Assembly: GCA_031386985.1 (NCBI GenBank)
Contig: JANNCV010000043.1
Span: forward strand, 40,447-104,446
Length of the DNA stretch: 64,000 nt
Source: JANJUB01 sp031386985
GTDB taxonomy: Bacteria; Armatimonadota; Fimbriimonadia; Fimbriimonadales; Fimbriimonadaceae
Direction: 5' to 3'
Both the position numbers and the translations under genes were made by a program. This document shows, piece by piece, positions 7,412-16,080 of this stretch. The first letter of the stretch is position 1. Every line of letters begins with the position of its first letter. A model generated the notes under the pieces. It saw only the letters and a program-made list of their open reading frames with translations. It did not search any database and had not been told where the DNA came from.

Positions 7412-9496
7412 CTAATCCGGAGGAGGCTGCCCGCCTCGAGTTCCTTGCCCCGGCTTCATGTCCTTATAGATGTCTCGCATTTGCTTTAGCTGTTCGTCGT
7501 AAGTTTTTTTGAAATCGGCGGGTAGATCGTTTCTCGTGATGAGGGGGCCAGCTCCGGGAGAAACATCCATAAGCGACAAAATTGAACCCAGCTTCGGCGT
7601 GAAGTGAAAGAGGAATGTGTAGTTTTGCCGCTTACTCATTCGGAACTTACCGGGCAAGCGGTTTTCGTTGGCCCACGGGAAGAGGTCGGGGCGCTCTTCC
7701 ATGGCGGTCTGGGAAGCCAGATCGCCCGCAGAGAGTGGGCTCCCCATCGTGCCTTGGGGAACTACAACGTCGTCGGAGAGAGCGGAAAGCTTGATCAGGG
7801 ATGCCGGCGGGATTCCAGTTGGGAGGACCTCAGAAGGATCATTCCAGAGGTCAAAGGACTCCATGAGCGATACATCCTCGATCCCTCCAGCGTCGTCGTA
7901 AATGCTTCCCGAAAGTTGGCTTTGCCGATAGATGTACAGCGAGAGATTCTGCTGGGCTTCTGCACCAATACTGGAAACTTGCATTCCCTTCGTCAGGTTC
8001 GCCCGGACACCGGCCGTCAGCGAGCCATAGAAGCGCAGCCCCAGCAAATCGGAGGGATTTAGACCGGCTAACCACGGCCCGAACAGCCCCTGAATCATCG
8101 TATAGTAGACGCCATCATAGGGCTGGTTTACCGATGTAACCCGGGCATAGCTTCCCAACATATCAAGATTGGCATAGCCCGATTTGGAGATTGTCCGGAT
8201 GAGGTTCCCAAGGGCGGCGCGGTTCGCAAAGGTGTCGCGGTCATCACTGGCAGTGGGGCTAATGCCGGTTATCCAGCCGTCCTTTTCCGTGAGCCTAATG
8301 AGTCCGTATTGAGTTAAGCTCTGTTCCACGGTTGAGGCGGTTGCGGAACCTAAATAAGAGCCGAGAGTTAGAGCGCGATCAGGCACTTGGCAAACAAACG
8401 GTTTGCCTTTGCCCGCTGCCATGCCCAAGATAAACTCGCTGGTGGCATAGCTTAGCGGATCATTCGATTCAGGCTGAGATAGCTTCTCCCTTAACTCCGC
8501 TGGGCACCGCTCCCACGGCACAACTCCCCCAACATCCGCTCGAAGGAGCGCTTGGAACTGTTTGGCCTGATCGCTTAGGGCGATCATTGGTTCGTCTGGT
8601 TTTACCGATCTCTTTGTTTCGTCAGTTTCACTGAACTCAGAGCCAGAGCCGATGGTGGCGGACTGCTGCGTAATCAACCCACCCTTTTCATCCAGAACCA
8701 CCAACTCTAGACCGATCATATCGCCTTGATACCGGGTTGCCGCAACCAAAACCTCGCTGGGCGTTCCCCCGGGGTTGCTTCCCATGTAGATCGAGCTGGC
8801 TTGCTCCTGCTCCTCCTTTGAAAGTGCCTTCCAAGCCGAGGATAACTGCGCGTGATCTTTGGCAAACTGCCGCGCTGCGGCTTGGGCATTTGCGGGAAGA
8901 GCGCGCTGCATTCGAGTTGGAGTCATCGCAAAAACAACGCGACTGCCCAATGGAAGGGCCGCCAATACCGATGGTTCGAAGCTCACCAAGGCGCGATTGA
9001 GCAGGGTCCCGCCAGGTAGCTGTTCGGTTAAGCTTTGTAGCCGCTGGTAAAGCTTCTCGTCCGCCGCATCTTGAAGTTGTTCGATCTGTCTGTAAACACT
9101 CGACAGTTCTTGGATATTGCGAGCGTAGTCTACGAATTTGTTCGAAATCGTGGCCGCGATTCGCGCTTGTTCTTTCTTGACAATGACGGACCTTGCCGCT
9201 ATCTCTGCTTGTTGTCGAACGCTTAACGCACCGGGATCGGATTGGAGGACGCTCACTCCGTTTTCCGTAACCCACTTCCCCGCCGTTGTTTCGGCAATTT
9301 TCTCCATGACGGTTTTGATCGGCTGATCCTTGACCGCGACGATAATGATGTCGTTAGCAATGGGAATCGCGGCCCGCATGGGTTGCTTGGATTGCTCGCT
9401 GAGGAGCGCAAGAACACCCGCGACGGAAGTCGCCTTGCACGTTAGGGTGATTGGGCCAGTTTGTATGACGGCACTGATGAAAACAGCAATAAGCAT
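7412..9496 (-). CDS. Exported protein of unknown function with STN-like N-terminus
   Basis: This protein has 694 residues. The start has a short signal peptide (MLIAVFISAVIQTG) and an AGGA ribosome site 5 bases before the ATG. Residues of roughly 17-70 resemble an STN/secretin short N-terminal domain (ITLTCKATSVAGVLALLSEQ, then PIKTVMEKIAETTAGKW). The remainder has helical segments (about 90-140) and no motif I recognise, ending in a Gly/Pro-rich tail. It lies 18 bases downstream of the membrane protein at 9515 and is probably cotranscribed with it. It may be lineage-specific, acting in the periplasm or envelope. Confidence 0.75.
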   Translation of the reverse strand: MLIAVFISAVIQTGPITLTCKATSVAGVLALLSEQSKQPMRAAIPIANDIIIVAVKDQPIKTVMEKIAETTAGKWVTENGVSVLQSDPGALSVRQQAEIAARSVIVKKEQARIAATISNKFVDYARNIQELSSVYRQIEQLQDAADEKLYQRLQSLTEQLPGGTLLNRALVSFEPSVLAALPLGSRVVFAMTPTRMQRALPANAQAAARQFAKDHAQLSSAWKALSKEEQEQASSIYMGSNPGGTPSEVLVAATRYQGDMIGLELVVLDEKGGLITQQSATIGSGSEFSETDETKRSVKPDEPMIALSDQAKQFQALLRADVGGVVPWERCPAELREKLSQPESNDPLSYATSEFILGMAAGKGKPFVCQVPDRALTLGSYLGSATASTVEQSLTQYGLIRLTEKDGWITGISPTASDDRDTFANRAALGNLIRTISKSGYANLDMLGSYARVTSVNQPYDGVYYTMIQGLFGPWLAGLNPSDLLGLRFYGSLTAGVRANLTKGMQVSSIGAEAQQNLSLYIYRQSQLSGSIYDDAGGIEDVSLMESFDLWNDPSEVLPTGIPPASLIKLSALSDDVVVPQGTMGSPLSAGDLASQTAMEERPDLFPWANENRLPGKFRMSKRQNYTFLFHFTPKLGSILSLMDVSPGAGPLITRNDLPADFKKTYDEQLKQMRDIYKDMKPGQGTRGGQPPPD

Positions 9497-9514
9497 GGCT
9501 TTCCTATTTAGACG

Positions 9515-10972
9515 TTACGGAACGGGGTTCGTGTTTTGTTTGCCAGAAGTAATCCTAGTTGGAAATTCTCTTTTTATCTCCTGCAAGCTCGTCGCGGTTA
9601 AAGCCAGGAGGCTTGCAACCCAAATCAGAGGAACAAGAAATGTCTTGGTTTTTACTGCGAGTAGGTTAACACCGGCCCCCATTAGGCACGCTATCGGCCC
9701 GATGGCGGGAAAGATATAGCGAGCTTGGGGTTGCCAGAATATCCGGTTAAACTGAACGAACAGGCCGAAAACGACGATGAACGTTACAAGCAATGTAAAG
9801 TTGGCAAGTTTGCCACGACCTTTCAAACCGGCATAACCCATCAAGCCAACCCCCGCGAATACGGCCCAGGCCCCTTTATAGATGACGTCGGGCAAGCTTA
9901 TATCCATGTAGCTAAACGTGCCAACGAAACTTTGGGCGGCAACCTCGCAAAACAGCTTCCAATAGGTGCCGACGCCAACTCTTCCGATAAACAGCTCGGC
10001 CGTTGGCGTGCGCTCTTTGAAAGCTTCGTAGAACGTATTGATCACAAATGGCTCGCCGTAAACTTGCATATTGCGAATCCACCAAGCTCCGCCAAAGAGC
10101 AAAGCAACCCCCATCGTAAGCGAACCCAGCCTCAACCATTGTCCTTTACTACCGTTTTCTTCTTTTCGAAACATGATAAAGGCAAACGCCATGATTGGAA
10201 GGAGGCCCATCGCTGAAGACTTCGTTAGCAAGGCTAAACCGGCTAGAACTCCGATGCCTAAAGCCCTCTTCCAGCATAGCGTGGTTTTCATTGCGCCGAT
10301 CAACAAGGCTACTACCCAGGTTGAAAAACAGATGAGCATCGGGTCATTGCTGATCGCACCGGAAAGGGCGATGTGCATGGGGAGCAAAGCTGCAAAAGCC
10401 GCCGCCCAAAGCCCAATTTGCTCGCTATACGCCCATTTGCCAAGAGCAAACACTCCTAAAACCGTGAGGCACCCAAAGAGTACGCTCATCAGTCGCATCC
10501 GTAACGACTCAGATTGAATCTTGGCGCGTGTTGATCCGATCTCCTCAAACGTGTTTCGCTTGAGCAGATCCTTGAGCTCCTGGTTTTCGTGATCTCTTAT
10601 AAACGCGGCCAGTTTGGGGGTCTCGGTGATTCCGAGTAACTTGCACCAGCCTGCCCCGGCATAATAAAAAAGCGGGGTCTGGTGACCCTGGTAGTAAAAG
10701 TCAATCTTTGGGTGACCGGGAATCAGATGGGGGAAAGGTTCTCCGTTGTAAAGCCGGCCGATTTGAATCAGGTGCTGCAATTCATCCGGCGCCCCGATGT
10801 CATCCGTGGCTAACCCTCCGGGGCCACCCCCCATACTGAAGACCCGCCCGGTCATTAAGTAGGGCGTTTCCTTGGCAAACATCAGCGCGAAGATGCCGTG
10901 AAGCATCGCAAAAAACAGCGCAAACATCCAAATTTTGCGAGAACTTGACGAATTTTCTGAATCTTCGAGCAT
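9515..10972 (-). CDS. GT-C fold membrane glycosyltransferase-like protein
   Basis: This 485-residue protein has a cytoplasmic start, then about ten hydrophobic segments. The first large outside loop carries acidic residues (TDDIGAPDELQHLIQIGRLY) and the pattern YYQGHQTPLFYY. This arrangement is typical of GT-C enzymes that use lipid-linked sugars (PMT/ArnT-like and DUF2142 families). The donor and acceptor cannot be deduced. It is divergent from the probable selenoprotein gene, sharing a 69-base upstream region. Confidence 0.7.
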   Translation of the reverse strand: MLEDSENSSSSRKIWMFALFFAMLHGIFALMFAKETPYLMTGRVFSMGGGPGGLATDDIGAPDELQHLIQIGRLYNGEPFPHLIPGHPKIDFYYQGHQTPLFYYAGAGWCKLLGITETPKLAAFIRDHENQELKDLLKRNTFEEIGSTRAKIQSESLRMRLMSVLFGCLTVLGVFALGKWAYSEQIGLWAAAFAALLPMHIALSGAISNDPMLICFSTWVVALLIGAMKTTLCWKRALGIGVLAGLALLTKSSAMGLLPIMAFAFIMFRKEENGSKGQWLRLGSLTMGVALLFGGAWWIRNMQVYGEPFVINTFYEAFKERTPTAELFIGRVGVGTYWKLFCEVAAQSFVGTFSYMDISLPDVIYKGAWAVFAGVGLMGYAGLKGRGKLANFTLLVTFIVVFGLFVQFNRIFWQPQARYIFPAIGPIACLMGAGVNLLAVKTKTFLVPLIWVASLLALTATSLQEIKREFPTRITSGKQNTNPVP

Positions 10973-10994
10973 AAATGCGTTATCCTTATGTTGG

Positions 10995-11009
10995 ATGATT
11001 GTGAATCAT
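10995..11009. promoter_or_regulatory. Palindrome in a divergent intergenic region
   Basis: ATGATTgtgAATCAT is a perfect 6-3-6 dyad in the 69-base gap between two divergent genes (10972 minus, 11042 plus). It lies 33-47 bases before the plus-strand start, where an operator would be expected. No regulator is identified. Confidence 0.35.
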
Positions 11010-11041
11010 AAGATTAAACAATCACTTGCAGGAGAAAATAA

Positions 11042-12007
11042 ATGTTAAAGCTTGCCATTCTTTATGGATTGGTTGGTGCGGCTACTCCCGCTGCAAATCT
11101 TGATGGCTACGTTAAAGTCATGAATGATGCGCAGTCGCTTAAGGCCACCTATTCGGTTACCCGAATCGGGGGAACTGGCGTGGAGTATGTGGTCGAACTA
11201 AGCAAACCAAACTTCATCAAACTTGATTCGCCATCGCAGCTTGTCGTTGCCGATGGAGCGAACATCACAACTTACGACAAGTCGGCCAAGACTTACTTCA
11301 AAAAGCCGCAAACCAAAGAGGACCTCGCCGAGCTGTTTAACAGCGATGAGATGACTTTGTGGTCTCCATTCTTTACCGGCAAGGGCTTCAAAGATCTTGC
11401 CACAACCAGCGGCGGCACGAAAACTCGAAAGGGAATGAGTCTGTCGGTTGTAAATGGCGAGTTTAAGAGCGGCAAAAAAGCCAACTTCTTCTTAGATGAT
11501 AAGAATGTAGCGCGCCAACTTGAGTTCGTTTATCCTGACGGCGAGAAGGCTCGTATTCTTGTTGATACCAAGGAAGTAGCCCTGAGTGGCGATGCCATGA
11601 CCGCGGACCAGTTCGCGTTTAAGGCTCCCGAAGGCGCACGAGAGTTGACCAAGGAAGAAATGTTGTCGGATAAGTGGTACACCGATTTGGATGAAGCCAA
11701 AAAGGTTGCCTCAAGTTCGAAGCGGATTTTAATGATTGATTTTTATGCAGATTGGTGAGGCGCTTGCAAAATGTTGGCCCGTGAGGTCTACCCTACTGAG
11801 AAGTTCAAAGCTCAGAGCAAGTATTTCGTCTTCTGCAAAATCAATGCTGATCATCAGCCCGCCGTATTCCAACAGTTCGGAGTTTCAGCAATGCCAACTC
11901 TGTTGTTCCTAAACAATGAGGGCGCGGAACTGCACAAGTTCCTCGGCTTCAAACCGGTTGATCAGTTCGTCGGTGAGATGAACAAAGCTCGCGCTTCTTC
12001 GAAGTAG
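11042..12007 (+). CDS. Probable selenoprotein: LolA-like domain fused to thioredoxin (UxxC)
   Basis: Two frames on either side of a TGA at 11756-11758 are in the same phase and form one protein of 321 residues. Residues 1-20 look like a signal sequence. Residues about 22-205 resemble the LolA/LppX-like beta fold of outer-membrane lipoprotein carriers. Residues about 220-321 are a thioredoxin fold: RILMIDFYADW, then U239-G-A-C242-K, then the cis-Pro motif MPTLLF. The TGA occupies exactly the first Cys of the CxxC centre, the place where Sec replaces Cys in known thioredoxin-like selenoproteins. A good ribosome site (AGGAGAAAATAA then ATG) precedes the start. The downstream half has no start signal of its own. 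A strong terminator follows. A nonsense mutation or sequencing error is possible but would have to hit this codon by chance. Confidence 0.82.
11756..11793 (+). promoter_or_regulatory. Candidate bacterial SECIS element
   Basis: The region starts with the in-frame UGA. Bases 11773-11779 (GUUGGCC) pair with 11785-11791 (GGUCUAC) through G-C, U-A, a U-U mismatch, G-C, G-U, C-G and C-G, closing a 5-base loop CGUGA. The loop lies 22-26 bases after the UGA. Bacterial SECIS hairpins sit in the coding region shortly after the UGA, with a G in the loop and an unpaired U in the stem. This one fits loosely. It was folded by eye only. Confidence 0.55.
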
Positions 12008-12011
12008 TCGC

Positions 12012-12056
12012 CAAAACAAAAAAGCCCCTCGCAAATGCGAGGGGCTTTTTTGTTTG
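12012..12056. terminator. Strong bidirectional intrinsic terminator
   Basis: A 19-bp perfect stem closes an AAAT loop. The G+C part is AGCCCCTCGC and its complement, flanked by A-tract and T-tract (CTTTTTTG). It separates the probable selenoprotein gene from trmFO. Confidence 0.95.
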
Positions 12057-12071
12057 CCACAATAAGGGGGA

Positions 12072-13472
12072 ATGGTAACGGTTGTGGGAGCAGGATTCGC
12101 GGGCGTGGAGGCCGCCTGGGCTCTGGCATCACGGGGCGTTCGGGTGCGGTTGATTGAAATGCGACCCACAACCATGACCCCCGCCCATACCACTGGCTAC
12201 TTCGCGGAACTGGTTTGTTCGAATTCGCTGAAATCTAAGTCTCCCGATTCGCCGGCTGGACAACTGAAGGCAGAAATGGCCCTTCTTGGATCTCTGGTGT
12301 TGCAAACGGCATACTCCCACGAAGTGCCAGGAGGCCAGGCGCTCGCCGTAGATCGAAACTTGTTTGGGAAATCCATAACCGATGCATTAAAGGAGCACTC
12401 GCTAGTGGAGTTTTGCGAAGGCGTCTTCGGGCCCGCGGACCTTGAGGCTGAACTATCGGCGGGCCGCTTGGTGATTCTCGCCACCGGCCCCCTTACCTCG
12501 CCCGAACTGGCCGAATGGCTTGCGACCAAAGCAGGGCGCAAACATCTGTACTTTTACGACGCCGTGAGCCCCACCGTGGAAGCGAGTTCGATCAATTTGG
12601 ACATCGCATTTGCGCAATCTCGCTACGACAAAGGCGGCGACGACTACCTTAACTGTCCCTTCAATCGAGAAGAGTATGAGGCCTTCGTCTCCGCGTTAGT
12701 GAGCGCCGAAAAGGCACCGATTCACGCTTTTGAAGCGGGAGGTAAGCGCGATCTCGCTCCGGGCGATCAAGAGGAAGCCTTGTTAGAGAAGATCAAGTAC
12801 TTTGCAAGTTGCACGCCGATCGAAGCTATTGCCGAGAAGGGGACTCGAAGCTTAGCGTTTGGCAATTTTAAGCCAGTTGGCTTGACCGATCCCCGCACCG
12901 ATCGCCGTCCCCACGCTGCTCTCCAACTTCGGCCCGAAAACAAAGAGAAGACACTTTATTCCCTTGTCGCCTGTCAAACAAGGCTCAAGTGGGGGGAGCA
13001 AAAGCGCGTGTTTCAAATGGTGCCGGGGCTTGAAAACGCGGAGTTCGTACGTTTTGGGGTCATTCATCGCAACACCTACCTTGATGCTCCGACCCTCCTG
13101 TCCCCCGCACTCGACTTTCTCCCTTGCTCCGGAATTTTGATAGCAGGCCAGTTAACGGGCGTGGAGGGCTATGTCGAATCGGCCGCTATTGGCATCTTGG
13201 CGGGCTTAATCGCCCTTTCTCGAATTTCCCAAACATCGTTCGAGCTTCCCCCACGAGAAAGCGCTTACGGGTCGCTTCTTGCTCACCTTCAGGACCAAAC
13301 CGAGCGCGAGTTTGCGCCCATGAATATCAACTGGGGCCTCCTGCCTGAGCCCCCTTCCTTCCCCGCGCAACGCCGCGACAAAGGCCTCATTCGAACTCAA
13401 AAGATCGAAACAGCCAGGGAAAAGTTCGAAATTTGGAACAATTTTCGGCTCGAAAAGTCAAGTAGTGCGTAG
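12072..13472 (+). CDS. trmFO: Methylenetetrahydrofolate-tRNA uracil-5-methyltransferase
   Basis: This 466-residue flavoprotein makes m5U54 in tRNA using methylene-THF and FADH2. It begins with a Rossmann FAD motif (VVGAGFAGVEAAW). It carries the family hallmarks LVCSNSLKS with the conserved Cys49, FASCTPIE with the second catalytic Cys, and the C-terminal GYVESAAIGILAG. The length matches the family. It lies just after a strong terminator, so it must have its own promoter in a very short gap (12057-12071) or depend on readthrough. Confidence 0.95.
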   Translation: MVTVVGAGFAGVEAAWALASRGVRVRLIEMRPTTMTPAHTTGYFAELVCSNSLKSKSPDSPAGQLKAEMALLGSLVLQTAYSHEVPGGQALAVDRNLFGKSITDALKEHSLVEFCEGVFGPADLEAELSAGRLVILATGPLTSPELAEWLATKAGRKHLYFYDAVSPTVEASSINLDIAFAQSRYDKGGDDYLNCPFNREEYEAFVSALVSAEKAPIHAFEAGGKRDLAPGDQEEALLEKIKYFASCTPIEAIAEKGTRSLAFGNFKPVGLTDPRTDRRPHAALQLRPENKEKTLYSLVACQTRLKWGEQKRVFQMVPGLENAEFVRFGVIHRNTYLDAPTLLSPALDFLPCSGILIAGQLTGVEGYVESAAIGILAGLIALSRISQTSFELPPRESAYGSLLAHLQDQTEREFAPMNINWGLLPEPPSFPAQRRDKGLIRTQKIETAREKFEIWNNFRLEKSSSA

Positions 13473-13501
13473 GATCAATGAATCCTACTATGGGGATTCA
13501 A

Positions 13502-14038
13502 ATGAAAAATATCAGAACAACACTCATCGCATTTTCAGTCGTCGCCACTGGCGTCGCAAGCGCCCAAACTCCAATCTTCGCACCCTTCGCGCCAACCATT
13601 GGCGAATCGTTTAACACGATTCCGATCACGTCTTACGTTTCCTTTGTTGGTTATTCTGGAGGTGGGTTGCTTTCGAGACTCAACCTAACCGGACTCATGA
13701 TGGTTACGAACAATCCGGCCCTTTTGCCTCCGATTTCGGGCAATGCCATGTTCGGACGCGGCACCAATGTTAGAATTCGATACCAGCAGGTTTGGAAGCA
13801 GTGGGGCGGCCATTTCAGAGTTCCTTTTGCCGGCATCGCCGTTACCGGCATGGGAGTCCGATTCTTTAAAGCTGGAGTCCCAGTTGGAGTCGCCGTATTC
13901 GCCCCGATCAACAATGCTACGTGGAACTGGAGAGGCTGGGACCTGGGTAGCGTGGGTGGTTACGATGAAGTGCGAATCTATGGAAACGTTTTGGCTAGCC
14001 CTGGTTATGTTGGGATGGAGAATCTCCGATCTCGATAG
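13502..14038 (+). CDS. Exported protein of unknown function
   Basis: From the ATG at 13502 the product has 178 residues with a clear signal peptide (MKNIRTTLIAFSVVATGVASAQ). The frame also opens at 13478, but that start would put eight polar residues in front of the signal peptide, so I prefer 13502. The mature part is rich in Gly, aromatic and hydrophobic residues and looks beta-rich (FVGYSGGGLLSRLNLTG, GGHFRVPFAGIAVTGMGVRF). I recognise no family, and no PEP-CTERM tail is present. A terminator follows. Confidence 0.65.
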   Translation: MKNIRTTLIAFSVVATGVASAQTPIFAPFAPTIGESFNTIPITSYVSFVGYSGGGLLSRLNLTGLMMVTNNPALLPPISGNAMFGRGTNVRIRYQQVWKQWGGHFRVPFAGIAVTGMGVRFFKAGVPVGVAVFAPINNATWNWRGWDLGSVGGYDEVRIYGNVLASPGYVGMENLRSR

Positions 14039-14056
14039 GTTATCCATGAGACAACC

Positions 14057-14087
14057 AAACGGGCACTCAACGTCGAGTGTCCGTTTT
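14057..14087 (+). terminator. Intrinsic terminator
   Basis: AAACGGGCACTC pairs with GAGTGTCCGTTT (one G-T wobble) around AACGTC, followed by a short T run. It lies 19 bases after the exported protein gene. Confidence 0.8.
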
Positions 14088-14102
14088 GCTGGATAATAGG
14101 CC

Positions 14103-14681
14103 ATGGTTGTCTCTCTCGCAACGCTAACATTGCTCGAATTGCTTGGTCAAGCCCATGTACAGCTGCCCGACCCGTGGATTGATCCAGGGTTCAATCAGAT
14201 CATTTGGCTCTCAAGCCCAAACTTTGACCCTCGGCCGGCGGGAGTCACGCCTGATACCGTTGTCATCCATTCAACCGTAATCCCAACTTTGAAGGAGACC
14301 GTCGCTCTCTTCTTGAAGGAAGAAAGTCAGGTTAGCGCTCACTTCACAATCGGCAAAGACGGATCAATCGTGCAGCAGGTCAGCACATTCGAAAGGGCAT
14401 GGCACGCCGGCGTTAGCTTGGATAGCGAAGGGCGCGAAAGGGTAAACGCGTTCTCAGTGGGCATTGAGTTAGTGAACCTTAACGACGGTAAAGATCCGTA
14501 TCCTGAGCACCAGATTCAGGCCCTGGATAATTTGCTACATGTGCTGGTAAGAAGATTCCCGATCCGATATTTCACGAGCCACGAGGCAATCGCTCAACCA
14601 AAGGGAAGAAAAAGCGACCCCAAGGGCTTCCCCTGGGATCGCTTGCGGCATTTTGAGCCGAAAGTCAAAATCGTGCCTTAG
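14103..14681 (+). CDS. N-acetylmuramoyl-L-alanine amidase (Amidase_2/PGRP fold)
   Basis: This 192-residue protein has a probable N-terminal signal or anchor (MVVSLATLTLLELLGQAHV). The Amidase_2 zinc site is recognisable: VVIHST gives the first His, TSHEAIA the second, and KSDPKGFPW the Asp. AHFTIGKDGSIVQQV and AWHAGVS are typical strand and loop motifs of AmpD/PGRP enzymes. It should cleave the amide bond between MurNAc and L-Ala in peptidoglycan in the periplasm. Its last four bases overlap the end of the convergent Gre gene. Confidence 0.85.
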   Translation: MVVSLATLTLLELLGQAHVQLPDPWIDPGFNQIIWLSSPNFDPRPAGVTPDTVVIHSTVIPTLKETVALFLKEESQVSAHFTIGKDGSIVQQVSTFERAWHAGVSLDSEGRERVNAFSVGIELVNLNDGKDPYPEHQIQALDNLLHVLVRRFPIRYFTSHEAIAQPKGRKSDPKGFPWDRLRHFEPKVKIVP

Positions 14682-15181
14682 CGCTTGATAGACTTTACGC
14701 TGTATTTCTTTAAGCCACCGGGAGCGTCCACTGAAAAAGATTCACCAACGGCTTTGCCGAAAAGTGCCATCCCCATGGGCGAGTCGCTGCTCAATAAGTC
14801 TTTATCCGGGTTTGCTTCTACACTCGCAACCAATCGGACCACAAAGTCATCCCCAAACTCGGGATCATGAATCGTTACAAGGGAACCCATGCCCGCATAA
14901 TCTGTCGGAATCTGCGTAACATCCATAATGGAAGCTCCGCTAAAGATGGCTTTTAATTCTCCAATTCTGTTTTCTACGAAGGCCTGCTCAAACTTTACTT
15001 CGTCCAATTCGGAGTTATCATCGCTAAATTCGCCATGCTGTAAGCTCTCGCGGATGCGATCCGCAATTTCTGGACGCTTAACCATGGTTAAATTATCAAG
15101 TTCCGCATGTAACGATGCAAAACCCTCTGGGGTTAAGTACAGTCCCTGCGCCGATTCTCTTGCGACTTCCGTTTCACTCAT
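14678..15181 (-). CDS. GreA/GreB-family transcription elongation factor
   Basis: This 167-residue protein has the two Gre domains: an N-terminal coiled coil (LTPEGFASLHAELDNL to ENRIGELKAIF) and a C-terminal FKBP-like domain (MGSLVTIHDPEFGDDFVVRLV, SPMGMALFGKAVGESFSVDAP). The coil tip reads HGEFSDDNSEL where GreA normally has GDLSENAEY, so the acidic tip that stimulates RNA cleavage is kept but altered. It rescues backtracked RNA polymerase. I cannot tell GreA from a paralogue. Confidence 0.88.
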   Translation of the reverse strand: MSETEVARESAQGLYLTPEGFASLHAELDNLTMVKRPEIADRIRESLQHGEFSDDNSELDEVKFEQAFVENRIGELKAIFSGASIMDVTQIPTDYAGMGSLVTIHDPEFGDDFVVRLVASVEANPDKDLLSSDSPMGMALFGKAVGESFSVDAPGGLKKYSVKSIKR

Positions 15182-15322
15182 GATTATGCCATCACCCCTT
15201 TTTACAAACCTACCAAATATTAACGAGATTCATTGGAAAATCGTTTCAATCAAGCGGTTGCTAGACGGGGTTAGACGTCTTGGATGTTCAGTTGGTTCCA
15301 TTATTCACAAGGGTTTTGCAAT

Positions 15323-16060
15323 ATGATGAATTACTGGGTGTTGAAGAAGGCATTTCCGATCCTAACTGGCCTTATGGTGGCGGTTATGGTTCGCGCACAA
15401 TCGTCAATGTTCGAGTTGATTAAGCCCGACGTCTTGATTGTCGTTGAGAAGCACCGTCTCGGCGCTGACCTCGTCGAAATCACCATGGTTAAGGATGGTT
15501 ATCCGAAGGACTTACTCGAGAGGCAGATTTTGAAGCTGGGCACCTTGCTTGGGAGCGCGCCCCGTGGTCTCGCCATTGGGAGCCCCAATTTGCAGACCAC
15601 CCAAAGCCTAAAATTCGTAAGGGCAAGCTTCGGCATAGATGGCATTACCGATCCAGAACACGGCAAACTCAACATCGAGCCCATTCTAAAGGCGTTCGCG
15701 GGCGCACCAAAGCCATATACGATTGGTGGCATCAACATCATTTTTGATAAGTTTGTGCCAACAAAATCTACAGTTCGCCAATATGGGATTGACAATGTCG
15801 TCGCGGGGGAGGGCCGAGTAAATCAAGACCCGGCCGGGCTTGAATATCGTATTCAGCTTCTAAGCCAAGACGAGGCTCTGATTAAGTTCCCGGATCACCA
15901 CGAACCCGCGAACGAAAAGCCGGTTCAGAAGCCGTCTAGCACTGGAGATAATCGGGCGCTCCTGATTTCGATCTTTGTAGTGATGAGCCTGGCGCTGGGG
16001 GCGTTGGTATACTTGCTTCTGCTTCGTGGTGCGCCAAAGGTTGCCTCTAAGAAGCGTTAG
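15323..16060 (+). CDS. Membrane-anchored protein upstream of pilus ATPases
   Basis: This protein has 245 residues from the ATG at 15323; an upstream frame to 15284 gives an unlikely N-terminus. It has a signal-like start (VLKKAFPILTGLMVAVMVRAQ), a mixed alpha/beta domain, a Pro/Ser linker (about 195-210), and a C-terminal transmembrane helix (ALLISIFVVMSLALGALVYLLLL, residues of roughly 212-234) with a Lys-rich end. It would face the periplasm. It ends 20 bases before the first PilT-like gene and so is probably part of the pilus operon. I recognise no family. Confidence 0.7.
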   Translation: MMNYWVLKKAFPILTGLMVAVMVRAQSSMFELIKPDVLIVVEKHRLGADLVEITMVKDGYPKDLLERQILKLGTLLGSAPRGLAIGSPNLQTTQSLKFVRASFGIDGITDPEHGKLNIEPILKAFAGAPKPYTIGGINIIFDKFVPTKSTVRQYGIDNVVAGEGRVNQDPAGLEYRIQLLSQDEALIKFPDHHEPANEKPVQKPSSTGDNRALLISIFVVMSLALGALVYLLLLRGAPKVASKKR

Positions 16061-16080
16061 GTCAGGAGTAATTTTCAGAT

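Noticed and set aside
11756..11758. TGA read as a simple nonsense mutation, or as a reassigned sense codon
   Set aside because: It lies exactly at the redox Cys and the rest of the domain is intact, which is unlikely for a random mutation. TGA is used as a normal stop elsewhere (for example cas8c, cas5c), so reassignment is unlikely. A base-call error remains possible.
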